A stretch of DNA of 64,000 nucleotides from Leuctra nigra. Its lineage: Eukaryota > Arthropoda > Insecta > Plecoptera > Leuctridae. The notes below the pieces were generated by a model, which did no database searches, was not told the origin of the DNA, and saw nothing but the letters and a program-made list of their open reading frames with translations. A program made the position numbers and the translations under genes. The stretch is taken from positions 13,999,246 to 14,063,245 of the forward strand of contig OW203773.1 of the NCBI GenBank assembly GCA_934045905.1, given 5' to 3'. Shown in pieces: positions 32,541 through 42,876 of this stretch; the stretch's first letter is position 1; every line of letters begins with the position of its first letter.

Positions 32541-35496
32541 TCAACATGACGTGCTGCTGCAATCCACGTACGGTCACACTTTCCAAGTTGCATACATCAC
32601 ATTTGTGTCTTTTCTCCGGTGAATGGTTAAGCTCGTGCTTCGCTAATGCTTCCCTTGAGTCACATGTCAAAGAGCAGAGGTTGCATGCAGAGAACCGCTC
32701 GCTGGAATGCGTTTGCAAGTGGTTTTCCAGGTCAGTCTTGGTATCTGAACTATATTCACACCGACTACATTTGAACGTTTCTCCCGATGAATGGCTTCGT
32801 TCGTGTTCCGTCAGGGCTTCGTTGGAATTACACGTAATTAAACAAATGTTGCAAGCAAACAGCTGCTTGCTAGAATGCGTTTGCAAGTGGATGTCGAAGT
32901 CAGTTTTGCTAAATGACCAATAATTACAGAGTCTGCATGTGTGGCGGATCTTAGCTGCATATTGGCGGTGTGTGGTTTTGTGGAGGATTAGCCAACCTCC
33001 AATGGTTTCGGAAGCGAATGACTGCGCGCTTGAATGAGTTTTCAAATGAATTTCAAGGTCACTCTTGGTATTTGAGCTATAGTCACATTGACTGCACTTC
33101 ACCGATTTCTCGGATGAATGCATTAGTTCGTGTTCCGTCAGTTCTTCGTTAGAGTTACAATTAAACGAGCAAGTGTTGCAGGCAAAATGCCGCTCGCTAG
33201 AATGCTTGAACAAGTGGGATTCTAGCATATACTTATTGCTCGTGCCATAGTAACATTGGCTACAATTGTACTTCTTCACTGAACAATATCGCATCTTGTG
33301 CCGAATCAGTCCACGGAAAGTCATACATTCGAACTTGCACACGTCACATTTATATCTTTTCTCCGATGAGTGACTAAGTTTGTGGTTCGTTAATGCTTCG
33401 TTTGAGTCACATATTAAACAGCAAATTTTGCAGGCAAACATTCCATCGCTAGAATGCATGAACAAGTGAGATTCTAGCATAAACTTATTGTTCGTGCCAT
33501 AGTCACATTGGCTACAATTGTACTTCTTCACTGAACAAACGCGAATCTTGTGCTGATTTAGTCCACGCAAAGTCATACATTCGAACTTGCACACATCACA
33601 TTTGTATCTTTTCTCCGATGAGTGACTAAGTTCGTGGTTCCTTAGTGCTTCCTTTGAGTAACATATGAAAGAGCATATTTTGCAGAAAAACAGCCGCTTG
33701 CTAGAATGCGTTCTCCTATGAATGTCAAAATCAATCCTGCTAATTGAAGAATACTCACAGTGTTTGCATTGATGAAGCAGCTTCTCTTGAGAATGGTGAC
33801 CTTTATGTCCGGCTAAACCTCTCTTGGAGTCAGACGTGTACGGGCAAAGGTCGCAAGCGAATAACTTCAGATTAGAATGTATTCTCAAATGGATTTCTAG
33901 GTCACCCTCGGTAACTGAACGATGTTTACATTCGCTGCATTTGAACTTTTTCTTCAATGCATGACTTCGCTTGTGGTCGGTAAGTTCTTCGTTTGAGTTA
34001 CAATTGACAGAACAAATGTTACACGCAAACAGCCGTGCACTAGAATGAGTTATTAAATGGATTTCAAGATCACTTTTCGTAACAGAACTATATTCACACT
34101 GGCTGCATTGATGCTTTTCATCAGAATGATCACTTAGTTCAGTGTAGTCGTTATCCTCGCTGGAAGACGGCAGAATGTTGCTCGAACTTGATTCATGTTG
34201 TGGGATTAAAAAGGAGCATGGTTTCCATTGGTCATTCTTCACTAAATGTCGCCGCTTGTGTTGAGTAAGGTTGCGTTTGGCCTTACCCTGGTATGGGCAT
34301 AGATCACAAGAAAAGACTAATTCTCCGGCGGGATCAAAGCTGCTGGTTAGTGGATCTGTGATTTGAACTGGGTCAGTGTTATGATCAATGTCCATATTCG
34401 AAGACGGAAGAGTGAAGCTTGAACTAGATTCCTGTTGTGCGAGACACACAGAGGCTTGCTTTCCATCGCCCTTCTTCAATAAATGTCGCCGCTTGTGTTG
34501 AGTAAGGTTGCGTTTGGCTTTACCTTGGTATGGGCATAGATCACAAGAAAAGACAACTTCTCTGGCGGGATCAAAACTGTTGGTTAGTGGATCTGTGATT
34601 TGAACTGGGCCAGTGTCATGATCAATATCCATATTAGAAGACGGAAGAGTGAAGCTTGAACTAGATTCCTGTTGTGCGAGACACACGGAGGCTTGCTTTC
34701 CATCGTCCTTCTTCAATAAATGGCGACGTTTATGATACGAAAGGTTTCTTTTGGATTTACCCTGGAAACTGCAGAGTTCACAAGAGTAGAGCAAGTTTTT
34801 GGGAGAAACGTTATCCTTGCTAGAAGACGGCAGAGTGATACTGGTACTGTTGGATGAATCACATCGCGTTAGAGACACGAAACATGGCCGCACTTCGTAC
34901 TTCTCCAAGTAATGACTCAGCTTGTGACAAGCAAGGTTTTCTCTAGAGGCACACTGGTAACTGCAGATATCACAAGAGAAGATATGAACGAGGCTGTTGT
35001 TCAGTAGATCTGTTTCTTGAACTGGTTTGGTGAGACAATCCTGGCTAGAAGTGTTTCTTAAACAATAAGATGATTCATGTTGTTGCTTTGAGAGAGAAGA
35101 CCTTTGCTTCCTCTTGTCCTTATTCATGAGAAGTCGAAGCTGGTGTCGAGTAAGATTGCGTTTGTTGTTACCCTGGTAACTGCATAGATCACAAGATAAG
35201 GCCAACTCTCTGGTAAGAATCAAGCTATTGGTTAGTGGATCTGAGTTTGGTAATGCTTGATTAACGCAATCGTCATCTAGCAAATCAGTCGGTGCTTCGG
35301 ATTTTAATTGTACGTGGAAGAAACCTGTGTTACCAAAATCTCCTGGTTCTTCTTCTATTAAGTTGTTGAACGGTTGGATGGATGTGGCTAGAGTCAAACT
35401 GTCATCTGTGTTCATGTATTGAGAATCTTGAACTTCCTCTGGCTCTGGCTTCAAAACAAAGGGGATGAAATCTCCAAATTGACTTATCGTGTCACT
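32518..35496 (-). CDS. Gene A, exon 2 proximal part: poly-C2H2 zinc-finger protein
   Basis: The exon starts right after a TTTTATTGCAG acceptor (35497-35500 region), in phase 0 with exon 1. The first 100 residues are acidic, with KPEPEE and LKSE (SUMO-type) sites. Then come about 22 intact C2H2 fingers, two of them C2HC (CDVCKFECMT...C), plus two degenerate ones. The first finger lacks its last His, and one near residue 815 (SFASETIGGW) has lost both Cys. A 79-codon block (QITDPLT...CDLCPYQGKAKRNL) is tandemly duplicated, as is an 84-codon three-finger block. The frame closes prematurely after HFSAKK, but skipping one base continues directly into CSQC and 13 more fingers. The likely role is a nuclear transcriptional regulator or repeat-binding repressor, inferred from the family type. 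The exact target is unknown. Confidence 0.85.
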   Translation of the reverse strand, partial: SDTISQFGDFIPFVLKPEPEEVQDSQYMNTDDSLTLATSIQPFNNLIEEEPGDFGNTGFFHVQLKSEAPTDLLDDDCVNQALPNSDPLTNSLILTRELALSCDLCSYQGNNKRNLTRHQLRLLMNKDKRKQRSSLSKQQHESSYCLRNTSSQDCLTKPVQETDLLNNSLVHIFSCDICSYQCASRENLACHKLSHYLEKYEVRPCFVSLTRCDSSNSTSITLPSSSKDNVSPKNLLYSCELCSFQGKSKRNLSYHKRRHLLKKDDGKQASVCLAQQESSSSFTLPSSNMDIDHDTGPVQITDPLTNSFDPAREVVFSCDLCPYQGKAKRNLTQHKRRHLLKKGDGKQASVCLAQQESSSSFTLPSSNMDIDHNTDPVQITDPLTSSFDPAGELVFSCDLCPYQGKAKRNLTQHKRRHLVKNDQWKPCSFLIPQHESSSSNILPSSSEDNDYTELSDHSDEKHQCSQCEYSSVTKSDLEIHLITHSSARLFACNICSVNCNSNEELTDHKRSHALKKKFKCSECKHRSVTEGDLEIHLRIHSNLKLFACDLCPYTSDSKRGLAGHKGHHSQEKLLHQCKHCEYSSISRIDFDIHRRTHSSKRLFFCKICSFICYSKEALRNHELSHSSEKRYKCDVCKFECMTLRGLNQHKIRVCSVKKYNCSQCDYGTNNKFMLESHLFMHSSDGMFACKICCLICDSNEALTNHKLSHSSEKRYKCDVCKFECMTFRGLIRHKMRYCSVKKYNCSQCYYGTSNKYMLESHLFKHSSERHFACNTCSFNCNSNEELTEHELMHSSEKSVKCSQCDYSSNTKSDLEIHLKTHSSAQSFASETIGGWLILHKTTHRQYAAKIRHTCRLCNYWSFSKTDFDIHLQTHSSKQLFACNICLITCNSNEALTEHERSHSSGETFKCSRCEYSSDTKTDLENHLQTHSSERFSACNLCSLTCDSREALAKHELNHSPEKRHKCDVCNLESVTVRGLQQHVMLNHFSAKK

Positions 35497-35532
35497 CTGC
35501 AATAAAACAAATAGAAATATAACTAGAAGTTT

Positions 35533-37473
35533 TTGTGTCCAAATGTAATAAGGTATGAACTGTCTTTGAACCGTTTACCAGTGTTACCAGCGTTTACAAG
35601 TATTCATTGTAAAATAATTAGTAGTGATAACAAACCTAAAACTACCTGGAATATTATAAATGATCAAACCAGTAAAGTATCATGCCAGAAGATAAATGAA
35701 GCTATCAAGATAAAGAGTGAAAATGAAGATAATATTATTAAGGATCAACTTCTTGTAGCAGAAGAATTCAATAGGTATTTCTCGACTATTGCATCAAACC
35801 TAACTCAGAATACTCCTATTAATGAGTCGGACATACAAAATAATCTTGCAAAAATGAAGTTTGAGAGATGCAATTCTATATTTTTCTTTCCAACAATGGC
35901 CTCAGACATCATCAAAGTTGTACAGAGTTTAAAGAATAAATGTTCTACTGGTGTGGATGATATTTCGGTTTCCTTGATTAAGAAATGTATTAAGCATGTG
36001 GCTGAAGTATTAAGCCACGTTTATAATGAGTGCATTACAGAAGGTGTGTTTCCGGATAGGCTCAAAATTGCTAAAATAATACCGTTATATAAGAAAGGTG
36101 ATAAGCTTAAATTAGGTAATTATCGACCAATTTCTCTGCTACCAGCGTTTTCGAAAATTTTCGAAAAGATTATGTGTCGAAACATAACTTCTTTCTTGGA
36201 CAAGTTTAGTATTTTGTCTGATCGTCGAAATGGTTTTAGACAAAATAGATCTACTAGTTCCACAATTCACAATTTTTTACAACTGATAACGGATGCGCTT
36301 GATAATCATGAGCACCAGTTAGGTGTTTTTTGCGACCTGACTAAAGCGTTCGATTGCGTTGACCATAAAATATTAATTACTAAACTTAATCACTATGGTT
36401 TCAAGGGAAATGCACTGCACCTAATGGAATCATACCTAACTGATAGATCTCATATCACTGAAATAAAGTATTTTGATGATGAAAATATGGAAAGTATATA
36501 TGCGTCTAAACCGGCGATTATCACTTGCGGGGTACCGCAGGGCTCGATTTTAGGTCCACTGTTGTTCATCTTATTCATAAATGACCTTCCGTTTAGCATT
36601 GATAATTCAGAGCTTTTCGCAGATGACACCAGCATACTCATCAAAGAGTCTACATTTGAAAAACTTATAGATAGCGCCGAACAAAGTATCAATGAAACAA
36701 GCATTTGGCTTAAAACGAACAAATTAATCTTGAACACCGATAAAACAAATTTCATACAATTTCATACAACGCAGAAAAGCAAAAGTCTTAAAAGAGTTAC
36801 TTCAGTAAACAATACACTGGATATGACGAATATTTCATCAGTTTGTCATACAAAATTTTTAGGTTTGACCATTGATGAGAATTTAAGCTGGTCGCGACAT
36901 TGCAGTACCATTGCTAGCAAATTAAATTCGGCGTGCTTTGCTATCAGAACTATCAAATCATTATCTGACACAAAAACTGCTAAATTAGTCTATCACTCAA
37001 ACTTTGAAACACACCTCCGGTATGGCATTGAATTTTGGGGATTATCCCCACATGCTCACAAGCTATTTATCATTCAAAAGAGAGCTCTCCGATCAATGTG
37101 TGGGGCTAGGACCAAGGACAATGTCATACCACATTGTAAGGAGCTCTTCCAAGTACATAATATTCTTACATTTTATAGCCTTTATTTACTAGAAGCAATT
37201 TCATTAATCAAACGTAATATCACCACACAGGTTTTTAATACTTCTGTTCACAATCATGATACTCCAGGTAAGGATAATATTCACACAAAAGGATATAATC
37301 TGTCTATTTCTCAAAAAAACTCAACGTACATAAATGCTAAATTTTACAATAGACTACCAATTAGAATTAAATCAATTGAAAGATTTAAGCACTTTAAGCA
37401 TGAGCTCAAAACTTTATTAACCCAGAAAGCGTATTACTCGATTAATGAATATGTAGAGGACAATTCTTTGTAG
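35533..37473 (+). CDS. LINE reverse transcriptase (ORF2 C-terminal part)
   Basis: The 646-codon frame is uninterrupted. Reverse transcriptase motifs are in order: KTTWNIIN at the entry, the IIPLYKKGD and NYRPISLLP fingers motifs, motif A FCDLTKAFDC (catalytic Asp), motif B GVPQGSILGPLLF, motif C FADDTSIL (catalytic Asp pair), then WLKTNKLILNTDKT and a FLGLTID thumb region. A C-terminal region with LRYGIEFWG and IIQKRALRSM follows. The family copies its own RNA into DNA at a nicked target. No AP endonuclease domain remains, so this copy cannot be autonomous. About the first 25 residues are flanking sequence. It looks like the CR1/Jockey assemblage, but the exact clade is not resolved. The intact frame implies recent insertion. 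Confidence 0.85.
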   Translation: MCPNVIRYELSLNRLPVLPAFTSIHCKIISSDNKPKTTWNIINDQTSKVSCQKINEAIKIKSENEDNIIKDQLLVAEEFNRYFSTIASNLTQNTPINESDIQNNLAKMKFERCNSIFFFPTMASDIIKVVQSLKNKCSTGVDDISVSLIKKCIKHVAEVLSHVYNECITEGVFPDRLKIAKIIPLYKKGDKLKLGNYRPISLLPAFSKIFEKIMCRNITSFLDKFSILSDRRNGFRQNRSTSSTIHNFLQLITDALDNHEHQLGVFCDLTKAFDCVDHKILITKLNHYGFKGNALHLMESYLTDRSHITEIKYFDDENMESIYASKPAIITCGVPQGSILGPLLFILFINDLPFSIDNSELFADDTSILIKESTFEKLIDSAEQSINETSIWLKTNKLILNTDKTNFIQFHTTQKSKSLKRVTSVNNTLDMTNISSVCHTKFLGLTIDENLSWSRHCSTIASKLNSACFAIRTIKSLSDTKTAKLVYHSNFETHLRYGIEFWGLSPHAHKLFIIQKRALRSMCGARTKDNVIPHCKELFQVHNILTFYSLYLLEAISLIKRNITTQVFNTSVHNHDTPGKDNIHTKGYNLSISQKNSTYINAKFYNRLPIRIKSIERFKHFKHELKTLLTQKAYYSINEYVEDNSL

Positions 37474-37745
37474 TGTGTTTAGGGCATTTTTGTACATTGT
37501 TTATTGTTTTTTTTGGTTATTGTTGGACTATTGAAATAGATATTTCAAATAAAGCTTTAATTATTAGTGTTTTAGAAATTGTTTTGTACTATTTGACTTT
37601 ACTGATGTGTACTGCTTTGCTGTATACTGTGTGTATGTGTATCTTTCCAAATACCTTTGACTAAAGGTCAAATATGTATGATTGTATCTACATTGTTGGA
37701 AATAAATTGATTTGATTTGATTTGAAATTGATTTGATTTGAAAGA
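35610..37745 (+). mobile_element. 5'-truncated non-LTR retrotransposon in gene A intron
   Basis: The element holds a reverse transcriptase frame, about 270 bp of 3' UTR and a tail of repeated TTGATTTGATTTGA rather than poly-A. The 5' boundary lies near 35610-35620, because LINE-like protein (KPKTTWNIIN) begins soon after. The endonuclease is missing. It lies antisense to gene A and stops only about 115 bp short of its splice acceptor. Confidence 0.8.
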
Positions 37746-37811
37746 GAGTTAATTTGCAAAATTAGTAGTAGGTACGAAAGTTAAAGGTCGCTATAAAACT
37801 TTCATCGATCA

Positions 37812-38207
37812 GGATAAACCACAGCCGTCTGTATACTCATCGTTCGTCCCTTCCTCCTCAAGTGAGCTGCCTGTCGTCTGGAGCCCAAGTCTTGAAAAAA
37901 GCGTTTTGAAACCGTCTGGCGTTTTGATCAATGAAAACGCCAGACGGTTTCAAAACGCTTTTTTCAAGACTTGGGCTCCTGAGTAGTTCCTCACTTGCCG
38001 TCCCGAGAAGGAGTCACCACCCCAAGGGGTCTTGGTTATTCAAATGCGCGACGGTAGTGACCCCTTCCCGGGACGGCAAGTTTGGAACTACAATTGCTAC
38101 TCAGACCATAGACATTTATACGTGAGTATAAATGTCTATGCTCAGACGACAGGCAGCTCACGAAGAGGATGAACGAACGACGAGTGTACAGAAGGCTGTG
38201 GGGTAAA
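37812..38207. repeat. Cloverleaf palindrome: outer stem enclosing three hairpins
   Basis: Outer arms 37814-37880 and 38143-38207 pair over about 65 bp with mismatches (CCACAGCCGTCTGTATACTC against GAGTGTACAGAAGGCTGTGG). Inside them are three hairpins. One is a perfect 46-bp stem (37880-37925 with 37934-37979, 8-nt loop GATCAATG). One is an imperfect stem of about 40 bp (37980-38021 with 38051-38103), whose loop holds a mini-hairpin CCAAGGGGTCTTGG. One is a perfect 15-bp stem (38107-38121 with 38126-38140, loop GTGA). No ORF, A/B box or poly-A is present. See findings. Confidence 0.85.
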
Positions 38208-38433
38208 CTAACACACGAATGCCAAGTTATAACATTGAAATTATATCGAATTCACAATAATTCGATGGATACTTAATATTTCATTGAATAAACTAATTTA
38301 GTACAACACATTGATTGATTACCATCCCGATTACTAAAACATACATCAAATTAAAAATATCTAGTGGAGTAAACAGTACTTTGTACGTTCGGAAGGCTGA
38401 AATAAGGTGCACTTAGATTGACTGTTTGTTTAC

Positions 38434-38700
38434 CTGAAGACTCTGTGTTCTTGGTACAGACGTCAGCAAGTCTCTAAGGAACGAAGTCTGACTTGGACTT
38501 CTCGGAACTGGCTGTAGTTCTTGCTTGACCCCTGGTTCGTCCACGTCCACTTTCATGTCCACGGCGAGAGGATCTATGTGAGACGGAGTTGGAGCATCCA
38601 GAGTGAACGCCGCCTCCAGTTCCGCAGCAAGCTCCAGCTCCGGTTTCATTTCTATGTCCAGGGGGTCTGTGAGGTCCACCTCCATGGCTTCACACTCCAT
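38434..38700 (-). CDS. Gene A, exon 1: acidic N-terminal domain
   Basis: It starts at ATG 38700 and codes 89 residues to the donor CTTCAG|GTAAAC. The segment is strongly acidic. It shares TDPL, FTLD, DPLAVD, VDVDE and PVPRSP with exon 1 of gene B in the same order. MKPE and VKQE fit the SUMO-acceptor consensus psi-K-x-E. A pyrimidine-rich TTCTCTTCCAG directly precedes AGCCCATGG, so a non-coding 5' exon is probably spliced on just upstream of the start codon. Joining to exon 2 gives phase 0 (SLQ|SDTIS). No known domain (ZAD, BTB, KRAB) is visible, so its function is inferred only from acidity and SUMO motifs. It could be a transcriptional effector or partner-binding region. Confidence 0.75.
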
Positions 38701-38738
38701 GGGCTCTGGAAGAGAACAGATGTCATAGTTGATTATTG

Positions 38739-39707
38739 TAGGGGTGAGCGAATATCCGAATATTTCGAATGCTTCGAAGATATTTGGGGCGAATATTCGA
38801 TTCGGTATCCGAAAATAGAGTATTCGAAATTTCGAATACTCTACGAAAATTCAGCAATATTCCTAAATTTTTCGAATAGTTCATTTCTTTTATTTCAAAA
38901 CTATCCCGCCATTTCTCATATGGGAGTGTTTTTCAATGCTGCCAACTGCTGAAAAGTCTAAAGCTCTCAACAAAAAATAGTCAAGGCCGCCATTTTTATT
39001 TCGAGGGAATATTATTTGTAGGTTACTGTTACTCCAAGTTGACCTTCCTCCTACTCCTTTCGTTTCTGTATATTTCATTCTTTGTGATGAGTTGTAACTA
39101 CAATATTGTCCTTGCATAACATCAATCAGTACTTCCTCAATTTTTAATGAGAAAGTCAAAAATATATTTTTCAAATATAAATTTTTCAAATATTCAGTTA
39201 AAAAAATTATGTTTCTATAATTACCATGACGATCTTTCATTCTTAATCTTGGATAATGAAAAGAGTTTCCAATAATTTTTTTAAATTGATATTATGTCTT
39301 AAATAAATTAAGTTTCGAGTTGGCTTCAAGTTTATTTTCCATTTACATACATGTTACACAATTAATGACCCTTAAGTACAATAAATTTTACTTTTTTAGA
39401 GTATTAGGAAATTACATGATTAATTATAAAACAATGTTATATATTTATAATCTAGTACCTAATAGACAGTAAAAGGAGAACTAAACTAATAATAATTTTT
39501 ATAATAATATGAAGTTAAGCTAGCGTCATTCAAGCTTTAATTAGCAATTAGTAGTATTGATTATGATTAGTCATGATAGTTGTTTGTTATTAATTAATAA
39601 ATATAAGTTCCAAATAAAGGTTTAAAATCTTCAATTTAGATTCGACAATCAAAATATTTTTGGCAATTATTCGTTATTTGTTTTCGAAATCGAAAATCAC
39701 TCTTCGC
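38739..39707. mobile_element. hAT-like element upstream of gene A exon 1
   Basis: The left end GTAGGGGTGAGCGAATATCC, with many ATTCGAATATTCG words, is matched by a right end CACTCTTCGCACACCCCT. Flanks TGATTATT and TGGTTATT could be a decayed 8-bp duplication. There is no transposase frame. It lies about 40 bp upstream of the coding start of gene A. Confidence 0.55.
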
Positions 39708-39713
39708 ACACCC

Positions 39714-41830
39714 CTTGGTTATTATTGGCATTTAAAACCCGCAACAAAAGTTGTACATAGGAAAACGCTCAGTGTAAGTAATGCATTGATGAGCAATAAC
39801 CACATCGAGCAACATCTCCAACCGGACACAATCCACTCAATATAAAATAATAACTACACACTATTGAGGGCTGTAAGCACAAAAATAAGCAAAATGTGAT
39901 CAGAATTTTTCCTTTGGCAGTCTTTTAGGAAATTTTACGCTCGTTCATAATTTAAAATCCTCAATATCGGCTGGCCATTTTTGGGTTCCAGGGCTGTCCA
40001 AAGTGCAAAAAATTATATTAGTGAATTATAAAACTTTTGTCAAAACGATGTGTCGATAAGTCGGTACGATAAAAGTCGGTACGATGTGTCGGTACGATAA
40101 CAAATAATATTCTAAGTCTAACCAATGTTGTATTTTGATTGTATTAATTCAAGAAATTAAAGATGTCCTTGGGGGTTGGGGGGTGGGGTATCAGGTTATG
40201 GGGGGTCTGCATCTAGCTATGGTCGTCATGAAATGCCAAACTACTTAGGTATCAGAAGTAAATTTAAAAAGTTTCAGCATTCTATATTTCAATGCATGTT
40301 TTTAAAGCAAAATAATAAATGTACCTACCTACAGCTACAATATATAGTTTTTTTCTAGTAAAATCCGCAAAATTCCCGCAAAATTCCCACTTTGGAGAAT
40401 ATTCCACAAAAAATACATTTCCGGGAATTTTACATCACTCCTACGTCCTAACTGTAATAAATGTAATAACATTAGTATTTGTCACAAGGTCATAGAAAAA
40501 AATGTACACATCATCAGTTTCAAGATAAATCATTTTATTTCCAAACATTTAATTAAAAATAAAGTTGAGAAGTAGGTAAGTGATTTGCCCTAGCCTCTAG
40601 GTATAATTTAATCAAATATATTTTACCTATATGACGTACAATGCATGAACATTGAAAATATCAAGATAATTATTTTAAAAACGCTCACATTCAACAAATT
40701 ATTTTTAAATTTGATGTTTTTTGGGTGTGTCATGAAGTAGCTACGGGTGCTACACACGAAATTAAAAAGCAAAGTTGCCATCAGTTTATTTTATTACTCT
40801 GGAACTTGTACAAACTCATAAATTAACAGTTACCTAATCAATAAAGAAAATAAATATAAAATAACAACGTGGTTAAAAATAAAAACCAAAATTTACAAAA
40901 AATATTAACAACACCTTTTGCAATTTTTTTTATACATACCTAGGTATAAAAGAAATGTTTAATAGACAAAAGTAGGACAGATAATTTTAAATTAGATAAA
41001 ATCAAATTTTAAGTATAAAAGGGCTGTCAACTCCAGTTTTTCTATAATAGATCAAAAAAAGTTTGCTAACATTCTTTAACCACCAATAAATAAAAAATAA
41101 AAAATAAATCCTTAAAAAAATAAATTGATTTTTCAAAAATTTTCATAATGCTTTGGCCGTGGCGTTTTGATAAAGTTTGTAAAACATTTAGTCTTTATTG
41201 ACCTTGCAAATTTCATTTGATCGGATCAGCCAATTAGAAGTATAAAAATGTAAACCAATCAACGAATTATTACATCAAACTAAAAACAAAATCAACAAAC
41301 ATACCAATCTTTCTGGTGGGAAGTTTGTGTAGGTATCATTGTTTATTGCAATATTTTGATCTTCAAGATTAAGTTCTACTAGGTCTACTTTAAAAAATGT
41401 ATTAAAAATACAATTGATTGGCATGAATGTGATTGATAGGGCATTGTTAATAAATTGTTTTCATTAGGTATTTGAACTAATGATCAAGAAAAGAAAATGA
41501 ACCAATCTTTTATTTTTAAGCCAACAATCCTGAGATAAATCTCAACCAATGCTGTGAGGTACAAAGCCTATATCAAGAATAAAAAGAAACAAAATTACAA
41601 AGATAAAGTTTAATAGTAGGAGATATTGATTTGATATCACTTGAACAAAATCATTGCACATTTTCTAGAAAAACTCAATTACTTTTGTTAGGTATTTTCA
41701 CAATTATTCTGCACAAATAAATAGGTAAAACATCTGACACACGAAACAAATCTGTAAATAGGTGGATACATACAGCTCAGGGAGAAGAGTAAGTAATTTT
41801 TTTTTATTTTTCATTGATCACATTAGAATA
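39714..41830. other. AT-rich interval without a supported gene
   Basis: A short tandem motif TCGGTACGAT occurs three times at 40065-40100. A piece near 39760 matches 17879-17940. TAGGTA words are frequent and (AAATAAA)n lies near 41085. No gene or RNA is supported. Confidence 0.4.
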
Positions 41831-41837
41831 ATACGGT

Positions 41838-42649
41838 CAGTGGCGTCGGAAGTCTATTTTCTTAGGGGGGGCACATTTTGCTTGGGATCTAGGTAGGTTA
41901 GGAACTAAATTGTAAGGGAGAACATAATTCAGTAAATGACGATGTGTGTGGGAAACACGATTGCGAAGAGAAACAATGGGGTGTCTGGGGGGAAGGCCCC
42001 CCAGCACCATGCGGGTCCGGGGCGCATAGCCCCGGAAAAATTTGGAATTTCAGAAATGAATTTGGAGCGTTTCTACATGATTTCACACTTTTTAAACCTA
42101 TCTTTATCTAAATTATATGCACTTGAAAAGTGATTAGTTTTGGATAATATCTCCGCATTTATTCACATTCACAATAGGTCCAATTTGAAATGCATTATGA
42201 ATTTCAGACATTTTTAGACATAGACATAGACATTTTAGACATTACACATTAAAATGCCGCGCAGCGGATTTTTTTGAATTTCGAATGATTATGGTGCATT
42301 TTATTTTAATTGTAAGAAAACAAAAGTTAATCATTCACTCATTAGGAATGTTCATATAAATAAGCCCCGCAGCGATTTACTCAAATTTTAATTACTCTAG
42401 GCAGTGAATGATTTTGGTGTCAAATAACAAAATCAATTGAATTCCGTCAGAAGACTTTCACATGACAATGCCGCAAACAATGCCTAACAATGCCGCGCAG
42501 CGAATTTTTTTGAAATTCAGCCCTTATCGAGTAATTTTTTAAAGATATAATGCGTTACCAGGGGGGGGCAGATTGATACTCTTGCCCCCCCTTCAGACGT
42601 CTAGGGGGGGCACGTGCCCCTGCTGCCCCCCCCGGTTCCGACGCCACTG
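41838..42649. mobile_element. hAT-type MITE with perfect 8-bp target duplication
   Basis: The ends CAGTGGCGTCGGAA and TTCCGACGCCACTG are exact inverted repeats, and AATACGGT flanks both sides (41830-41837, 42650-42657). The interior holds GGGGGGGCAC-type runs, GCGCATAGCCCCGGAAAAAT, and repeated GCCGCGCAGCG words. A related element in the opposite orientation is at 55223-55974. There is no transposase. Confidence 0.9.
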
Positions 42650-42876
42650 AATACGGTAAATAATCAAGCTCTATGATTAAGCATTTGTCCGATTTTGGGA
42701 CAAATACGGAAATCGTAGACTAAAACTACATAGGTAGGAATTTTCTATACTGATTATAAAGTCTCACACAATGGACCAATGGTGATGGGAGGAGCATAAT
42801 AGTTCTCTTTACTCACACTAGAGCAGCACGGTCCAGAGTGGGAGAGAGAACCAATCAAACGTGTTGGGTAAAGAGA

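Larger units (their letters stand above)
35497..38433 (-). other. Intron of gene A (2.9 kb)
   Basis: It runs from donor CTTCAG|GTAAAC (minus strand, 38433) to acceptor TTGCAG|AGTGAC (35497). It contains a 5'-truncated LINE in the opposite orientation and the multi-hairpin palindrome at 37812-38207. The boundaries agree in phase and motif with the intron of gene B, which supports the model. Confidence 0.8.

Noticed and set aside
32285..32923. 212-codon plus-strand frame opposite gene A
   Set aside because: It is the antisense shadow of the zinc-finger exon, rich in Cys/His codon complements with no motif of its own.
35500..35502. Translation start of gene A at the beginning of the large exon
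   Set aside because: The codon there is TTG within the splice acceptor TTGCAG, and the exon 1 ATG with matched phase is a better model. The same applies to gene B at 51873-51875.
37812..38207. Calling the cloverleaf an endogenous viral terminus
   Set aside because: No viral replication or capsid coding sequence is seen in the window, so the likeness is structural only.
38521..38952. 143-codon plus-strand frame
   Set aside because: It is antisense to exon 1 of gene A and runs on into the hAT-like element.
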